NCBI GenBank assembly: GCA_028023455.1
Contig: JAQFVV010006246.1
Location: 5,658,363-5,722,362 of the forward strand
DNA: 64,000 nucleotides
Source: Epiperipatus broadwayi
Taxonomy: Eukaryota > Onychophora > Udeonychophora > Euonychophora > Peripatidae
Direction: 5' to 3'
The notes beneath the pieces are model-generated. The model was given only the letters and a program-made list of their open reading frames with translations. It was not told where the DNA came from and ran no database searches. How positions within the stretch are numbered: the first letter of the stretch is position 1; each line of letters begins with the position of its first letter. A program made the translations under genes and the position numbers. Below, one piece after another: positions 49,538-62,515 of this stretch.

Positions 49538-49660
49538 GTGTAAGAGATTGTGATCTGGGCCAACTGATGTACTGGTTCAGCATGAAATACACATCTTGGG
49601 GATCATTTATTCTTTTCATACATCATTGATCATATGTTTCAGTAATCTGTGATAGAATTG
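49538..49660 (-). repeat. Diverged single-arm member of the palindrome family
   Basis: The order of landmarks (AAGAGATTGTGATCTGGGCC, CAACTGATG, CAGCATGAAATA, TCATATGTTTCAG) follows the right arm of the palindrome at 23084-23335. Only part of one arm is present. Confidence 0.7.
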
Positions 49661-50105
49661 TAATTAATAAAAAAAGACACAAAAAAATATAATTAAGGTT
49701 AGGTTTTCTCTAGAAATAATGTGTATATTAAGTTGAAATGTCACATGTGTATATGAATTGCTTGACAAAGTGTATATTTCTAATGTTTGTATGGTCTGAC
49801 AGATTGTTCTAACTTCTGGGCTGATGGATGGTTGTGGTTGGGTTGTAAGCATGACATAACTCATTGGAAGCTTCAATTACTTCCTGTTCTTTTACAAACA
49901 TTTTAATAAAATGCTGTTTTGATTTGAATAATAATACAATTGAACAATATGAAAAAGAGGGAGAAATATTACTTATTAACACCAAACTAACATTTTTGTT
50001 TTACCAATCGATATTGAATAATTCAATTTAATGATATATATAAAAGGATTTTTTTTCATTCCTTAAAAGCAGAATTAATCTTATTAATTACAAAATTATT
50101 ATTTG
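49661..50105. other. Spacer, no gene seen
   Basis: No recognisable feature. The frame at 49664-49876 (minus) has no domain. Confidence 0.5.
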
Positions 50106-50235
50106 CAAATGTTATATATAGAGTTCGTAAAACAAACTCTTAACAAGCTTTGAAAATACCCTCAACCCCAGACCAATTTCTGCATTCGCAAAGCTTGTTA
50201 AGAGTTTGTTTTGCGAACTCTATATATAACATTTG
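50106..50235. repeat. MITE-like hairpin, 47-bp arms and 36-base loop
   Basis: The left arm 50106-50152 is the reverse complement of 50189-50235 with one mismatch. The arms begin CAAATGTTATATATAGAG and end CAAGCTTTG at the loop. The loop is C-rich (CCCTCAACCCCAGACC). No clear target duplication is seen. Confidence 0.85.
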
Positions 50236-51584
50236 TAACACGAGCCTTATTAAAATTAGGTCATGTGACATCTGACTTGATTTTTTTATCAATTTATTAT
50301 TTGCAAAGTATCCGTATTTAAAATACTATTAGAAATATGTTTCAAATAATATACATTGTCTACAAATATTTTCAATGCAGAAACACTTAGTAAATACTAT
50401 CAATAAAAGAAGATGCATTTTAATAACATCATCATAACAATGAGTTATATATATATTTCAAAATACATACAAATAAAGTTATGTGTAGAATTTTATGAAA
50501 CTTATTAATTGTGTAATTTGAAGTTGGTTTTTAGTATTTAATAAATATTTAAAGTTAAAATTGCTCACTGAAATGTAACAAGAAAAGTTTTTGAACATGT
50601 AAACTGGAAAAAACTTTTAATATAGTGTGAACACTAAAGAAAACAAAATAATTTTTAATCAAATCTGAACTCTTATTTGAAGCACAAATGATCCATGACA
50701 ATTGTCTTATTTGTTCTCATTATGAAATAATATTTTTAATAAATAATATTTGTACTAGATAGAAATAAAAATAATAGAAAGAGCTGGCTTGTTTATGCTT
50801 CTCACTAATATAGAAACTTGAAGATTCAAACCGGGTAGATCAATATGGAGAAATACCAATATTGGCTTGGATGCATAGTAGCCTAATTCAATTGACAGTG
50901 TATGAAATTATAAACTTTTGTATGGTCATTTTTTGCCTGCCATGACAATGGCTTGAAGTTTAAATCTGGAATGGAGCTTAGAGAGTTATCCAGATAGTTA
51001 AAAATTTTTAAGAAAGCTCAGGATTTTTTTGATAACTGGTCCATAGCTAATCTCTTCTAGATGTTCAGTATTAGTTGATATATAACTATTTAGCCCTCAT
51101 CTTATTATGATAAATTCTCAATGATAAACTAGATTAATCAGATATGTAATAATGCATTGAATATAAAAACACAATTTCTTTATTCACATAAGAAAATATT
51201 ATGTACATTGTTGATCTAAATCTACAGCTTATTTTCACTTTAATTTTTCAGTACATTAATGCAATAAATGATTATACAATTTTTAAATTGTTTTTAAAAT
51301 AATAATTTATGTTTATTTAAATAATATATTTATTAAATATAAGTATTTCCTGTTGTTTACAGTTAATTAATTTTGTTAAAAGCTTACAAATTTTGAATTT
51401 GATAATAATAGGGTCCAGTTTTCTTAGAAATAATGTTAAATAAGACTGCAGAACAATAATTGTACTTTTATATATTATCATATGTTTGTTAAAATGAAAA
51501 ATTTCATGGCAACATATATAAATGATATATTATTTAAGAGAGTAATTTTAATTATAGACAAATGAGATCCCAGAGAACCTGTCA
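50236..51584. other. A+T-rich stretch, no gene seen
   Basis: No gene, RNA or element boundary recognised. Confidence 0.55.
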
Positions 51585-54475
51585 TTTATTATCATTTTCA
51601 ACCATTATTAATCTACTGTAGGGTGGTCTCCCCAAGTTTAATCTATTTTTCTCCACTCCATAGCATCTTTAGCATTTTTTATTCATATCCCACCATCAAA
51701 TACTTCATTCTTTCATCCATCCATACCATGAGGTCTTTTATAATCTCTTGCGATTCAACTTTAAACTTCAACTATCCATCTATTATGATCTCTTCTAGAA
51801 ATATGTTCAATCTAGCTCCATTTTAGTGTCTTAGTTCTTTCAGTAATGTCATTAATACTTTTTTTTTACTCATGTATTTCATTTTTAATATCTTCTTGTT
51901 ACTCCTAATATATTTCTCTCTATACTTCATTAAATGGTTTGAAGTCTGGGATTGTTACTCTGTTAAATATTCAAGTCTCAGATATGAAAGCAAGAACTAA
52001 TAAAATACTTCCATTAAAAACCTACCATTCAATGACTAATTTCTTCTAATTCATGATTACCAATCTTTATTTTCTTCTGAGAAAATCCATTGAACATTAC
52101 TTTAATCTGTTTTAGTATTTATCTTTAATCCTCATTTGATAACTCTTACAATATTTCCTAGATCTGAAACATTATTGCAAAAACATCAACATATAGATGA
52201 CTTAAATAATCTTTGTTTTTATTCTCATACCTTTCCATTTTAAACCACAAAATACTTCTTGTAAAATCACTGCAAAATGTTGTGGAGAAATGGAATTATT
52301 TTGACATGTACTTTCTCAATTTTAATATTCTGAGTATCATCATGTAATCTAATCACTAATGTTACATTTTGATAAATATTTTCAATTATGACAATATCTT
52401 GGGCTCATATTTTGATTCAAAGCTTTAACCACTGGAAATACTTATTGGATCAAATACCTTTTCGCAGCCTACAAATGCAAAGCATAACAACTCAATGATT
52501 TTTTAAATATAACTTCTCTCAATAATTGTATATGCCCTTCTGTGCTAAAATATTTTTAAATCCAGCATGTTCTTTAAGTTGGTTAGAATCCACAGTTTGC
52601 TGTAGATAAGATGTAATTATTTTGGTAATATTTTTTATAAAACTAATATAGATCTGTAATTTCTAATAATTTCATTATCGGCTTTCCTAAATATCAACAT
52701 TTCTATTGCACTCTTCCAATCATCTAATACATCATTATCATTTAAGCATTTGTAATATTACTTTGACAACAGTTTTTCCATTTCTTCATCTGCTTCATTT
52801 AAGATATTGATTGTAATTCCATCATTTCCTGCAACTTTTCCATTCTTTGTAGGTTTTAATTCTATGTCTTAATTGTCATTTAAAATACTTTGCAAATGTA
52901 GAAGCTTTAGTAATTGTAGGGAATACTTTGTTTTCTTGTTATTTGTTATTTATATATTTCTTTATAGAGTTCTTCCATACATTTCACAATGTAATTTTTT
53001 TTTTTTTTTAATAATAGCTTTCCTTGCTATTTCACAATTTTATTTTCTTACATCATTATTAACTCTTTTTCATACCAATTTAGAAAACACGAGTATTTTA
53101 CTCTTAATGAATCATTTTTAAAATTTTCACATTTATTTTATTTCTTTGTACATTGTCTAGACTCATTAGAAAATTTACAGGTAAATTTCCTGGATTTTTG
53201 TATCAGATATCTGTCACAATTTTTAACAATGTATCAATTATTTTCCTGTTAATTTCATTCAAATTATAACTATTTGCATGTTTCAATTTATATTTATTGA
53301 ATTTTTCAGAAGATTAGGAATCCCAACTTTTAATTTGTCTTTTTAATAGTTTTCATCTATTTAGCTTTGTATTAACATGTATTTTATTTCTCATGAATCA
53401 ATGATCATTTTTTGTGTTGAATCTATTAAGAACATTATGCAAACTTATTCTTATTACCATAATCAAATTTATCCAAAAGCACTTTCATCTTTCAATCACC
53501 ATTTCCAGCACTAAGTTTCCTATGACAATTTTAAAATGCTGTCTGGTCTGATCAAAAACATGTTGTTTCTTTACTTCTTTATCATAATGAGAACTTGTTA
53601 GGATATGAATCTGAATTATCTGCAATTGATATCTTTCATTAATTTGAATAATTAATCTTGTCACTCTATACGATGTCATCAATCTCTACAATACATTCTT
53701 CTAATTTTTTTAATAATGAATCTCTCACAATTGTGCTTCTACAATTTGTGTCTTTGTTGTAAAATACATATATATATATATTTTAAAAAATCATCTTTTA
53801 ACTTCACAAAATTCATGAATGCCCCATTTTAACATTAGACATTTCTTTCAATTTGTGTAATTTTTCTTCACTTGAAAGTGATTAGCAGTTGTAGGTACTT
53901 AAGTAAAAGGGAATCAAGATAATCTTAGCACCTTCTACTATTGACGGCAAACCTTTGCCTTGCCTGGTGATTTTACAATCTTCTGGAAATACAGGCTATA
54001 ACTTAATTTTATCTGTCATGATTATAGATATTTATATAAAAAAGATTAGTCTAGCGTTGGTGGTCAAGAGGTCAGCACAGCTGCTTTACATGCAGTTGTC
54101 CCGGGTTAGCGGGTTCGCTTCCCGGCCGATGCTATGACACATGAAAAAAAAAAAGATTATTCACATATATATTCATTCAGTCTTCAAGGAAACAACTGAT
54201 ATTTCAGTTAAGAACTATTACACAAATAAAAAAAAAAGATCATGGTGTTTTTTGATCTTAAACCCAGGTGAAAAGCAACTAAACTCACTATGCTAGCTTG
54301 AGTATCTCAGTCATATTTGGGTTATTTGTTTACTATATCACAAAATAATAACATCTGCAACAACAATAACTTTTTGGAATGGACATTAGAAATTTGCTCT
54401 CATTGATTCTTTTAAAAGACAAAAAGAAATAAAATGTTTTCCAATAACAACAAAATTCTTTCTGCAGCCATGTTA
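51585..54475 (-). mobile_element. RTE-type LINE, near full-length and decayed, with a SINE inside
   Basis: Minus-strand colinear with the RTE at 18095-21394, from the 3' UTR (plus-strand ACCATTATTAATCTACTG at 51601) to the 5' leader (ATTCTTTCTGCAGCC at about 54456). The endonuclease fragment at 53485-53682 keeps YRVTRLIIQIN and a NLVLE-like remnant of the GDFNA region. Deletions and stops are frequent, including loss of part of the endonuclease. A tRNA-SINE has inserted in the leader at 54049-54148. Confidence 0.85.
54049..54148 (+). mobile_element. tRNA-derived SINE, second copy, 11-bp target duplication
   Basis: Same family as 39455-39563: TGGTGGTCAAGAGGTCAG head, GGGTTCGCTTCCC B-box-like segment, CGGCCGATGCTATGACAC and an A tail. 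It is flanked by AAAAAAGATTA (54038-54048 and 54149-54159). It lies inside the leader of a decayed RTE and is therefore younger than that copy. The B-box is one base off the GGTTCRANNCC pattern. Confidence 0.85.
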
Positions 54476-55533
54476 CATACATATACATTGATATTATATA
54501 ACTTATCTGCATTTTTCTTTATAGAAACTTTTTTGTTTTTAAAAAACAACAACAACAAATAAATTACTTACATGTAAAATAAAGAAAAACGTTCAAATTT
54601 AATTTTTCTGCAAAATTCCTTTCTAATTCCATTTATTCAATGATCTGTTTTATGAACTACGGTGAATGTTTTTAAAATATAGTATTTATGTATCTTAAAT
54701 TCTTTATCTGATTTAATAATATTTGATCATTATTGATGGTAATTTATTAAAAAAAAAAAAGGAAAGAAAATCTTAATTTAGCCATTTGAATACAACTAAT
54801 AAATCTGAATAAATAAAAACTTTTAGTCGGTATAATTTTTAACTAAAATCCGTCTTCGAAAAACATTTAAAAAATATTCTGCAGTAGTTAATTAATATGA
54901 AATAATCGTTTATCGATATTATTAAATATCATATTCTTTGAGATTAAAGAGCGGGGAAAGGGGTGGGCAAATAGAAAAGATTAAAATACTCCAATTTATA
55001 ATTTATTACAATATTTTGTTTTCTTTATGGCGCGTCGATCAAGAGGTCAAATGAATGATACCAGTAAAGTATCAGATAATCTAAATTTTATTAAACGTAA
55101 TATTAAAAATTCGATATATATGCCACTTGATTTTATGTTACAGTTTAATCAAAATTAAAGTTAAAGCTTTTCTTTTTGAAAAAAAAAAATAATTAAAAAA
55201 GCAAAAAACAAAGCAATTTATATGTGTTTGTTTAGTTTGCACGGAACTTTATATATCAATAATTTATTATATTGCTTTTCTCTCACAAACATATCATTTT
55301 GTGCGTTGCCGATCTTTTTGTTTTTATGATCTTCATTGAACCTGTAAGGATATAAATTATAAATGTGTGGTCAACCACAACTCTTTATTAATTACAACTG
55401 AATTTTAATAAATAGATATATGTGAATAAATGAAATGAAAAAAAGATATTGATGTTAATGAATGTGGATCTTTCATAAATATATGTATATAAGCTGCAAA
55501 GTGAAGCTAAACATCTAACTGCTCTTTATAACC
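54476..55533. other. A+T-rich stretch, no gene seen
   Basis: Nothing recognisable. The next LINE relic may begin somewhat before 55534. Confidence 0.5.
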
Positions 55534-57580
55534 ATGGTATTTAGGCTTAGAAAAGTAATCCTTAATCTTTCAGCACTAACAAAAACTACAGTAAATTATT
55601 CAAAATCAATCCACCCCTATGCTTACAGTATTCCAATTCTGTTGAGAGAAAATACATTCGTGTTTGGCACCAATATTGATATCGAGTTTCTTAATCACTT
55701 AAAAAAAAATACTCTTAAAGCAGTTGATTATTATCTATCCTCTGCTAACTGTAACTTGCATCTTCAAAATTATTGCAACTCAAAGCAGCAAATTCTTGAT
55801 GAAATTATGCATTTACATTCACACACGTCATTAGCAAATGATCTTATTCCAACTAATATTTATAAGCTTCTAAATTGTATTATCTCCCCCATTCTATAGA
55901 AGTATTATAATCACCTTTGTTCACATGAATATCACATACTTAATTTATCTACTAATGTAATTTTCTGCCTTAGAAAAAACTCAAAAGCTTTATATCCATC
56001 AGTAAAAGACCTGTGTCTTATCACATTCAAAAAATCTTTGTAAGATATAACTTAAACAACTAAATGACATTATCTTCTGCAAACTTTCCTCATCACATTA
56101 TGGTGTTAAAACCCACTGAGCATCTCAAGCTATTCTCTCAGAAGTCAATATTATATGCAAAACAAAATAAATAAACAAATTATTTTGCTTGCCAGATTGA
56201 TTTTAAGGCTGCTTTTGATCTGGTAAACTGGGAATATTTTTTTAACACATAAAGCAAACTTCTGCCTAGCCATACACATCTAACTAATGTCATAAAAAAT
56301 TATTGTACCAACAGATCCATCAAACTAAAAAATTACATGCTCCTCTCTTCTCCTTTTAAACTAAAATGAGGCATTCCACAATGTTTACCACTTGCTTCAC
56401 TATTATTTGCAATATATAAAAGGTTGCATGATCAAAGAGATTGAGCAGTGCACAAAAGACCTCTTTCTTCCTCATCTTGGTACTACTGTTAAAGTGAATC
56501 TTTTATTGATGATGTCCTAATGGTCTTCAAAGTCCTACAAAATATTCCTCTCATTCTTCATATTCTGAACAGATTTGAAACCCTAACAGGATCTACAATT
56601 TATAACTCACCCATGTGCCAAATAGCTACAGGTCACAATCTCACAGGTACACACCCATCTTTTCTTGGAATTCCAATCCATCTTTTCTTGGAATTCCAAT
56701 TAACATATCCAAAGCACAATTAAGCCATCATTTAAATCATCTGGTCATAAACAAGTTTAATACAAAAGTAAAAGCCTTCTGCTCAAAATTGCTTTATCCT
56801 ATAGTAAAATTTCATATTATTATGCTATTCTGAATAGTATACTTGCTTACTATAGCCCATGGATGTATCTTTTAAGAAGTACTGTTAAAAACGTATTATC
56901 ACGATAAAATATATATTGGGAATTAACATCACATCTTCTAACAAAAAAAAAACTCTTCCCTATTTGCAAAGGTGGTCTTATACGTCCTCAATCATTAGTA
57001 TCCTGTATCAGAATTAGGATGTACATTGCAACCACAGTTAATCCAATCCTCAAAAACATTTCTCCACCTATAGTATTGCTTGCTTAACTTCCATGTGCAA
57101 GTCATTTTTTTATACTGATCATGCTATTGAGTATGCCGATCTGAAAAAAACCCCAATACATCCTGATAGATATCTATGGTTAGCCCTCCCAATTGCCCAA
57201 ACTTTAATCGGATTCCAAAATATGTGTGTTCCTCAATCATGGCTAAATTTTTTTGCATAACTTATTACTCAATACAATTCCTACAAAAACCTTCCGCATT
57301 AATCATTTTCAATTAAAATTTGGATTCCATGTATCTTATGTAATAGTCATCCAGAAGATATGATACACATTTTTAAAACTTGTTCATACTTTCATCTTTA
57401 AAACATTTTGACTTCCACAAACAAATAATTAATCTAAAATAACTGCTTGAGAAAATTATCAAAATTTTTAATCCATACAATGCCATAGTAATTATTCACA
57501 CTATTAGAACCAAGTGATTTGCTCACTGTTCTGTAATTTTCAACAACAAAAAATATAACATTCTAAAAAAATAATAATAG
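55534..57580 (+). pseudogene. Second decayed LINE reverse transcriptase (YxDD type)
   Basis: The open frame at 55534-55899 ends with TSLANDLIPTNIYKLLN, the lead-in to an RT domain. Later pieces in shifting frames are FKAAFDLVNWEYFF (about 56205), a GIPQCLPLASLLFAIY block (about 56370), FIDDVLMVF (about 56500, catalytic FIDD), GGLIRPQSLVSC (about 56975), and a C-terminal CILCNSHPEDMIHIFKTC zinc-type pattern (about 57330-57390). It resembles the LINE at 2275-4190 in layout. A 22-bp tandem duplication (CATCTTTTCTTGGAATTCCA) lies at 56656-56699. It is dead. Confidence 0.75.
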
Positions 57581-57902
57581 AGTGCTATAATATACATATT
57601 TATATGCCCTAAAATATATGCCCAGAAATACTATGAGAAAAATTTGGCAAAACAATATTTTTCTTAGTTGTTCATTATTTTAAAATGGTATAAATTATAG
57701 TTTAAAATTGAATCATTGTATCTGCTTTAGACACCAGCCAAGATAACTATAGTTTATAAGCCATATATATTATCTCACCATACATATGTCAATAGTTGTA
57801 CATAATTTGTAATTAATAAAGTTTATTTTATATATATAATGAAATACTATACAATATTTAAATACATGTATATAGTCTATACTGAATTTAATGTAATTAG
57901 GA
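57581..57902. other. Spacer, no gene seen
   Basis: A+T-rich. It may contain the tail of the LINE relic. Confidence 0.4.
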
Positions 57903-58790
57903 GGGATTTGAATCAGATTTTCAAGCTCTATACAGCTATAAAGACATGATTTTGTGCTGAACCATCACTCATCTGTTGGGCCAGATCATCATCTCTCACA
58001 CACATAAATAATCAGTGCTCACTTTATATTAAGATAGCAGATCTTCAAACTTTAATGGATAAGCTTCATTCTTCCCCATCCTCCAATTCTTCAGCCTTCC
58101 TTATCATTGAAAATTTGATGATGGAATGCTCAAAGCCCTTGTTGATGCCAATCTTACTGTCATACTTATGTTGGTCTTAAGTTACTCTGACACCGACACC
58201 TCATATATAAAACCTTAATATGTTCATTTAAATATCTAGAAGAGGGATGGGCAGAATACAGACAATATGTAATATATAAGTACAAGTATATTGTCTATGT
58301 AAATAAAAGAAATTTGAACTCAGACTTTCAAGCTCTATATAGCTATTCACTCCATCTTATACAATCAATACATATGACCACATACATGTGAAAAAAGATA
58401 AACAATATCCAATATATATATTTTCTCTGAACCAGTCTTATCAGTTAGTCCATATCATCTCCCATACATATATGTAATCATTGCTCATTTTATATTAAGA
58501 TAGCAAATCTTCAAACTTTAATCACTGTCCAATTTTTCAGCCATTCATATCATTGAAAATCTGATGACAGAAAGCACAAATCCCTTGTTGATGCAAATTT
58601 TGTCGTACCCATGTTGACCTTAAGTTACTCTGACATATAGGACGTTAATATGTCCATTTAAATACATAGAAGAGGGATGGGCAGAATATCAGCTGAATAT
58701 GTAATATTTAAATACATGTATGTGGTCATATGTATTAGTTGTGTAAGATGGAGTGGACAGTTGAAAAGTCTGAGTTCAAATCTCTTCTAA
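57903..58790. repeat. Two tandem units plus inverted end of the palindrome family
   Basis: Units begin at about 57906 and 58312 (ATTTGAAnTCAGA...TTTCAAGCTCTATA), giving a period near 406. Each carries the left-arm landmarks of the 22803 palindrome (TCATCTCTCACACAC, ATATTAAGATAGCA, TTCAGCC, TATCATTGAAAAT). They continue beyond it with CCCTTGTTGATGC and TTAAGTTACTCTGACA. The right end 58716-58789 is the inverted copy of 58318-58388, about 70 bases, so the second unit has terminal inverted repeats. No protein is encoded. Confidence 0.75.
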
Positions 58791-61700
58791 TTAAATACTA
58801 TACATATATTCATGTATCTGTAGCAATGCATTAGAATATTATAACAGGTGTGTTATATAGCACACAATAATATGGTGTGTGTACACAAATATATATAAAG
58901 GAAAAGTAGAAATAAACACAATCATAAATTTTTGTAGATATTTTCCTACATTTCCTGGAATAAAGATGATAAATAAAGATTAAATAATTTTGGATTTAAA
59001 ACATAACTTTATTATGAAATAAATATTTTTTTTAGGGTCAAAATAAATAATATTATTCTGATTTTGAAATTTAAAAACAAGCAGGGTTTATTTTTGAAAT
59101 CTTTTAATTAAAACTTGTATAAAATATCTATTTTTTAATTAATGCTTATATGCATTTCTACCATCTATTTTTAAAAATCTTTGTAGGTTAAAAAATTACA
59201 AAAAGTAGCTTTTAATTAAAAATGATTTGAAGGCAGTAAAAACATGTAGATCATACCTTAGGTAAAATTTAAAAATAGTGATTTGAAAAGATTAAAATTG
59301 ATTTTAATCAAGATAGGGATTAGAGAGATAATAAACTGTTTTTAAAATTAGTGTTTTAATCACCCCCAAATGATTCTATAAAAGGCTGATAAAAAAAAAA
59401 ATCAGTTCAGTCTGGTTTTCAGTTTTGAACAGACTGGATAGCAGTTTTTGGAAAGAACAGGCTGGCTTGTTATTTTGAACAGTTTGGCTTGTAGTTTTTG
59501 TAAGAGCTGGCTAGAAGGCTTGGCTAATAATATTTTTGAAAAGCAGAATTAGCTAGCAGAGTTGAACAGGGCTCCCATGGAGATGTAGTTGAAATGAAGT
59601 CAGGCTATCCACCACAGTTCAATGGTTGAGTTTGAATTCACATGGAGGAAAATGATCCACTTTTTTATGTTGATAGCTACAGATTTATGCTGAGGATAGC
59701 TCCTTGCCTGAAATCTATCAAACCAAGACAACTTGCCAATCCTGGACAAAAGGAAGCTCATAGCATGCCAACTAATCACCTGAATTGTACCAGTTCTTGA
59801 TGCTGACTATTGCCTGGACTATATTTTTCTGATGATGATGACAAACAATGACAAAAACCAAGCTTACCAAGAGAAAGCTTGAAGAATTGGTATAAGTATG
59901 CTATTTCAGCTATATTCAGAGAGAATCACAGATAAATGTATATACAATGGTGAATAGCATTATATATATTGTAAACAAAATTCATTTAAAATGACATTCT
60001 AAAAGTGAGATATATAATCAATAATGATTATTTTAAATCATTTATTGAGAAAACAAAAAGACCTTTTGAAATTTATATTTTTAATTCTAAAAAATGATTT
60101 TATTTTTCATTTATTAAAAAAAAAATTTAAGAGTCTTTCTAAAAGTGAAACAAACACAAATAATTGTGCTTGGATTAAAAATTAAGAGTCAAGATTAATT
60201 CTTTGACCATCTTATTTAAAAGAAAAAGGACTTTAAGGGTCTTTTTAGATTGGGAAAAAAATATGTACCTGTTGTATTAATTTTAAAGATGACTATATTA
60301 TTCTAAAAATGTTATAATTACTTAACATAGGCAGATAAAGGTTGAATTTATTTTTGAAAAAAGGAAGAAATCTAAAAGCATCCTAATTAATTAAAACCTG
60401 ATTTTATTTTCAATAAGAAAAGAACTTCTATAAACTTTCAAAAAAGAATAAAGAAAGATGTAGTATTTGATAAACTGATTTTATTGATACACATGCATAT
60501 ATGTGAAGTTTATGTATATTCAAAATAGAATTAGTTATAAAAATTAATGAATTTTTGCTATTATCAAATATGATAGAAAATGAATTCATTTATATAATTA
60601 ATCAATTGTTGTACTGCACATATGTGCACAGATTATATATGTGTTGTAAATGACCCCATTAAGAGGTGTTGAAAACGACAATGTACTAAATTGAATTAAA
60701 CAACACATATAGGTAAATTTTAATCATTTATTGTATTTTATATAACGATTCGAAGATGTTCAGAAATTGTTATGTCACACCACATGACTCTGTGTATATA
60801 TATATATCAATTGTATTGCAAATACCAATGTGTGTCAGATACAGACACATGTAAAATTTTAATCATTTTTTTATTATTAAATGTCAAGTCAAACCTCTTT
60901 ATTTTATAACAAGCCACATGCCTGTGTGCTGAATGGGTTTTAAGTAAACCTAATGCATTAATCATGTAAATCATAGTGTAATAATTTGGAATTGTGTATA
61001 TTATTCATATAAATCACAATGTGATAATTTGAAATTTGTATAGTAATCAACATCAGAAGGCTTCTAATTGTAGTCATATTGTAGAAACCTTAATATCATT
61101 TTTTTATTATTAATAAACTTATATATAATTGTTAAAAATTGTATTGCATCATCTCTTGGTCACCATAACAATAATAGAGCTTGTGTTCTCTGAGCTAGAT
61201 TTATGTATAATGGTTAATCATATAAATGGGGATGTATTTTTGTGCTTATGGGCATCCAGTCCAGATGATTGATGATGATGATTGATTGATATATACTGGA
61301 ATTCCACTAAGATTATAATCTTTAAAGCCCTGCATTTTATTTAGTTTAGTCGTATTAGAAATTAAATTTATAGTTGGCGAGCACATTAATGGTACTAAGT
61401 GACCAGAGCATTGATGATGATCAGCAATGTATTCCGATGGATGGGCACTTAGCAATGTATTCCGATGGATGGGCACTTAGTTGGTGCATCCAAGTAATTG
61501 CCCAAACTGGCAAAGGCTCAATAGCCTAGTCTACAGAAGACCCATTTCCAATCCAGTCACCAGATTAACTATTGATTTTTATTTTGTATTGTTCAAATGC
61601 AGAGCCACAAGATGGACTGTTAATTTTATTCTGATTTATTGTATTGATTTATTTTGATGAAGATATTCCCATCAATGATGTTGATGGATGACTTTTTACT

Positions 61701-61887
61701 TATTTATAGTGCTGGTTGATGTTTATAATTATGCTTTTAGTTACTCTAAGGAATTAATTAATAATCACTTTGTGTGCATATTTGTAATGAGTAGTATATA
61801 TGTGGTATATATTTCACACAAATAAAATCATCAGTTAAACAAATAAATTAATTACAATAAATAAATAAATGACCATTGAGTTTATTC
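58791..61887. other. A+T-rich stretch with several imperfect local repeats
   Basis: Imperfect repeats of GTTTTGAACAG...CTGG...TAG(C/A)AGTTTTTG lie at 59405-59560. A repeat with ACACAT...TTTTAATCATTT...CACATG lies at 60705-60930, and a 43-base pair (CAT(G/A)TAAATCA...) at 60964-61050. A 28-bp tandem (AGCAATGTATTCCGATGGAT at 61423 and 61451) falls within a less A+T-rich patch (61240-61560) whose minus frame (61246-61476) I cannot assign. The patch at 59570-59880 is also less A+T-rich, without a recognised gene. Confidence 0.45.
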
Positions 61888-61928
61888 AGCTGAGTACTTT
61901 TGAAGGAATACCTTCATTATCAAAGCTG
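61888..61928 (-). other. Hammerhead-like hairpin downstream of the Penelope-like ORF
   Basis: On the minus strand TTGATAATGAAGG-TATT-CCTTC is followed by AAAAGTAC. The GAAGG/CCTTC stem and its flanks have the layout of CUGAUGA - stem II - GAAAC in minimal hammerheads of Penelope-like elements. Both core strands carry substitutions, so it is probably inactive. Being on the same strand as, and 3' of, the GIY-YIG frame supports the reading. Confidence 0.4.
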
Positions 61929-62084
61929 TGTGCAAAATAAATTGCGGAGTAAAACTATTAGTATGGGCAATGCAAAGTATATGCAAATTGTTTGCCATTT
62001 TTTGGAGATTGCATAACATGTCTCTTTTATCATCGCATTACAGTCCAGATTGATAAAATAGGTTTGTTTGATCATTCTCCTTAA

Positions 62085-62515
62085 CTCATGGCACTCTTTG
62101 CATATGATTCAAGGATTGTCTGGAATGCACTGGTGTCCTTGAGGTGCTATGCTGTGCAAATTTGGAGGTGTGTGTGGGATCTGTTTGTGCTTTGTTGTAA
62201 GCATAAGTATGCTGTGAGAGTCTTGTGTGTAATGTTGCCTCCATTTCCCCATAATATGATGCAAAGCAGTTGTTGTATGGACATCTATATTATATACTGC
62301 TTGCTGTGTGTATATTGGAGGTAGCTGATCTTTAGTATTGTTAAGAATTCTATTGAAGTTGGGAGGAGGGCGATAGCATAAGCTGAAATTATCGTGGAAG
62401 ATTGTGTGTAAATTTTTGTGTATGTTCTTTATGTATGGGAGAAGGATTCGAGATTGGCTCTGTGTATTTGCCGGATTAAGTTGGTTTTTGAATGTCCTGA
62501 TTATATTATCTATGT
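62085..62515 (-). pseudogene. Penelope-like element, C-terminal linker and GIY-YIG endonuclease
   Basis: The first frame reads SRILLPYIKNIHKNLHTIFH, then RPPPNFNRILNNTKDQLPP and an AVYNI start of the GIY module (to about 62285). After a frameshift the second frame reads CFASYYGEMEATLHTRLSQH and THTSKFAQHS. The order (LPYI, PPxxF, KDxLPP, VYxI, C..C..YYG.....L..R...H, S..A.H) is that of the linker plus GIY-YIG nuclease of Penelope-like retroelements. The RT itself is not visible upstream, so the copy is truncated. The plus-strand frame at 62088-62324 is its shadow. Confidence 0.75.

Noticed and set aside
62088-62324. 78-codon plus-strand cysteine-rich frame
   Set aside because: Shadow of the minus-strand GIY-YIG sequence.
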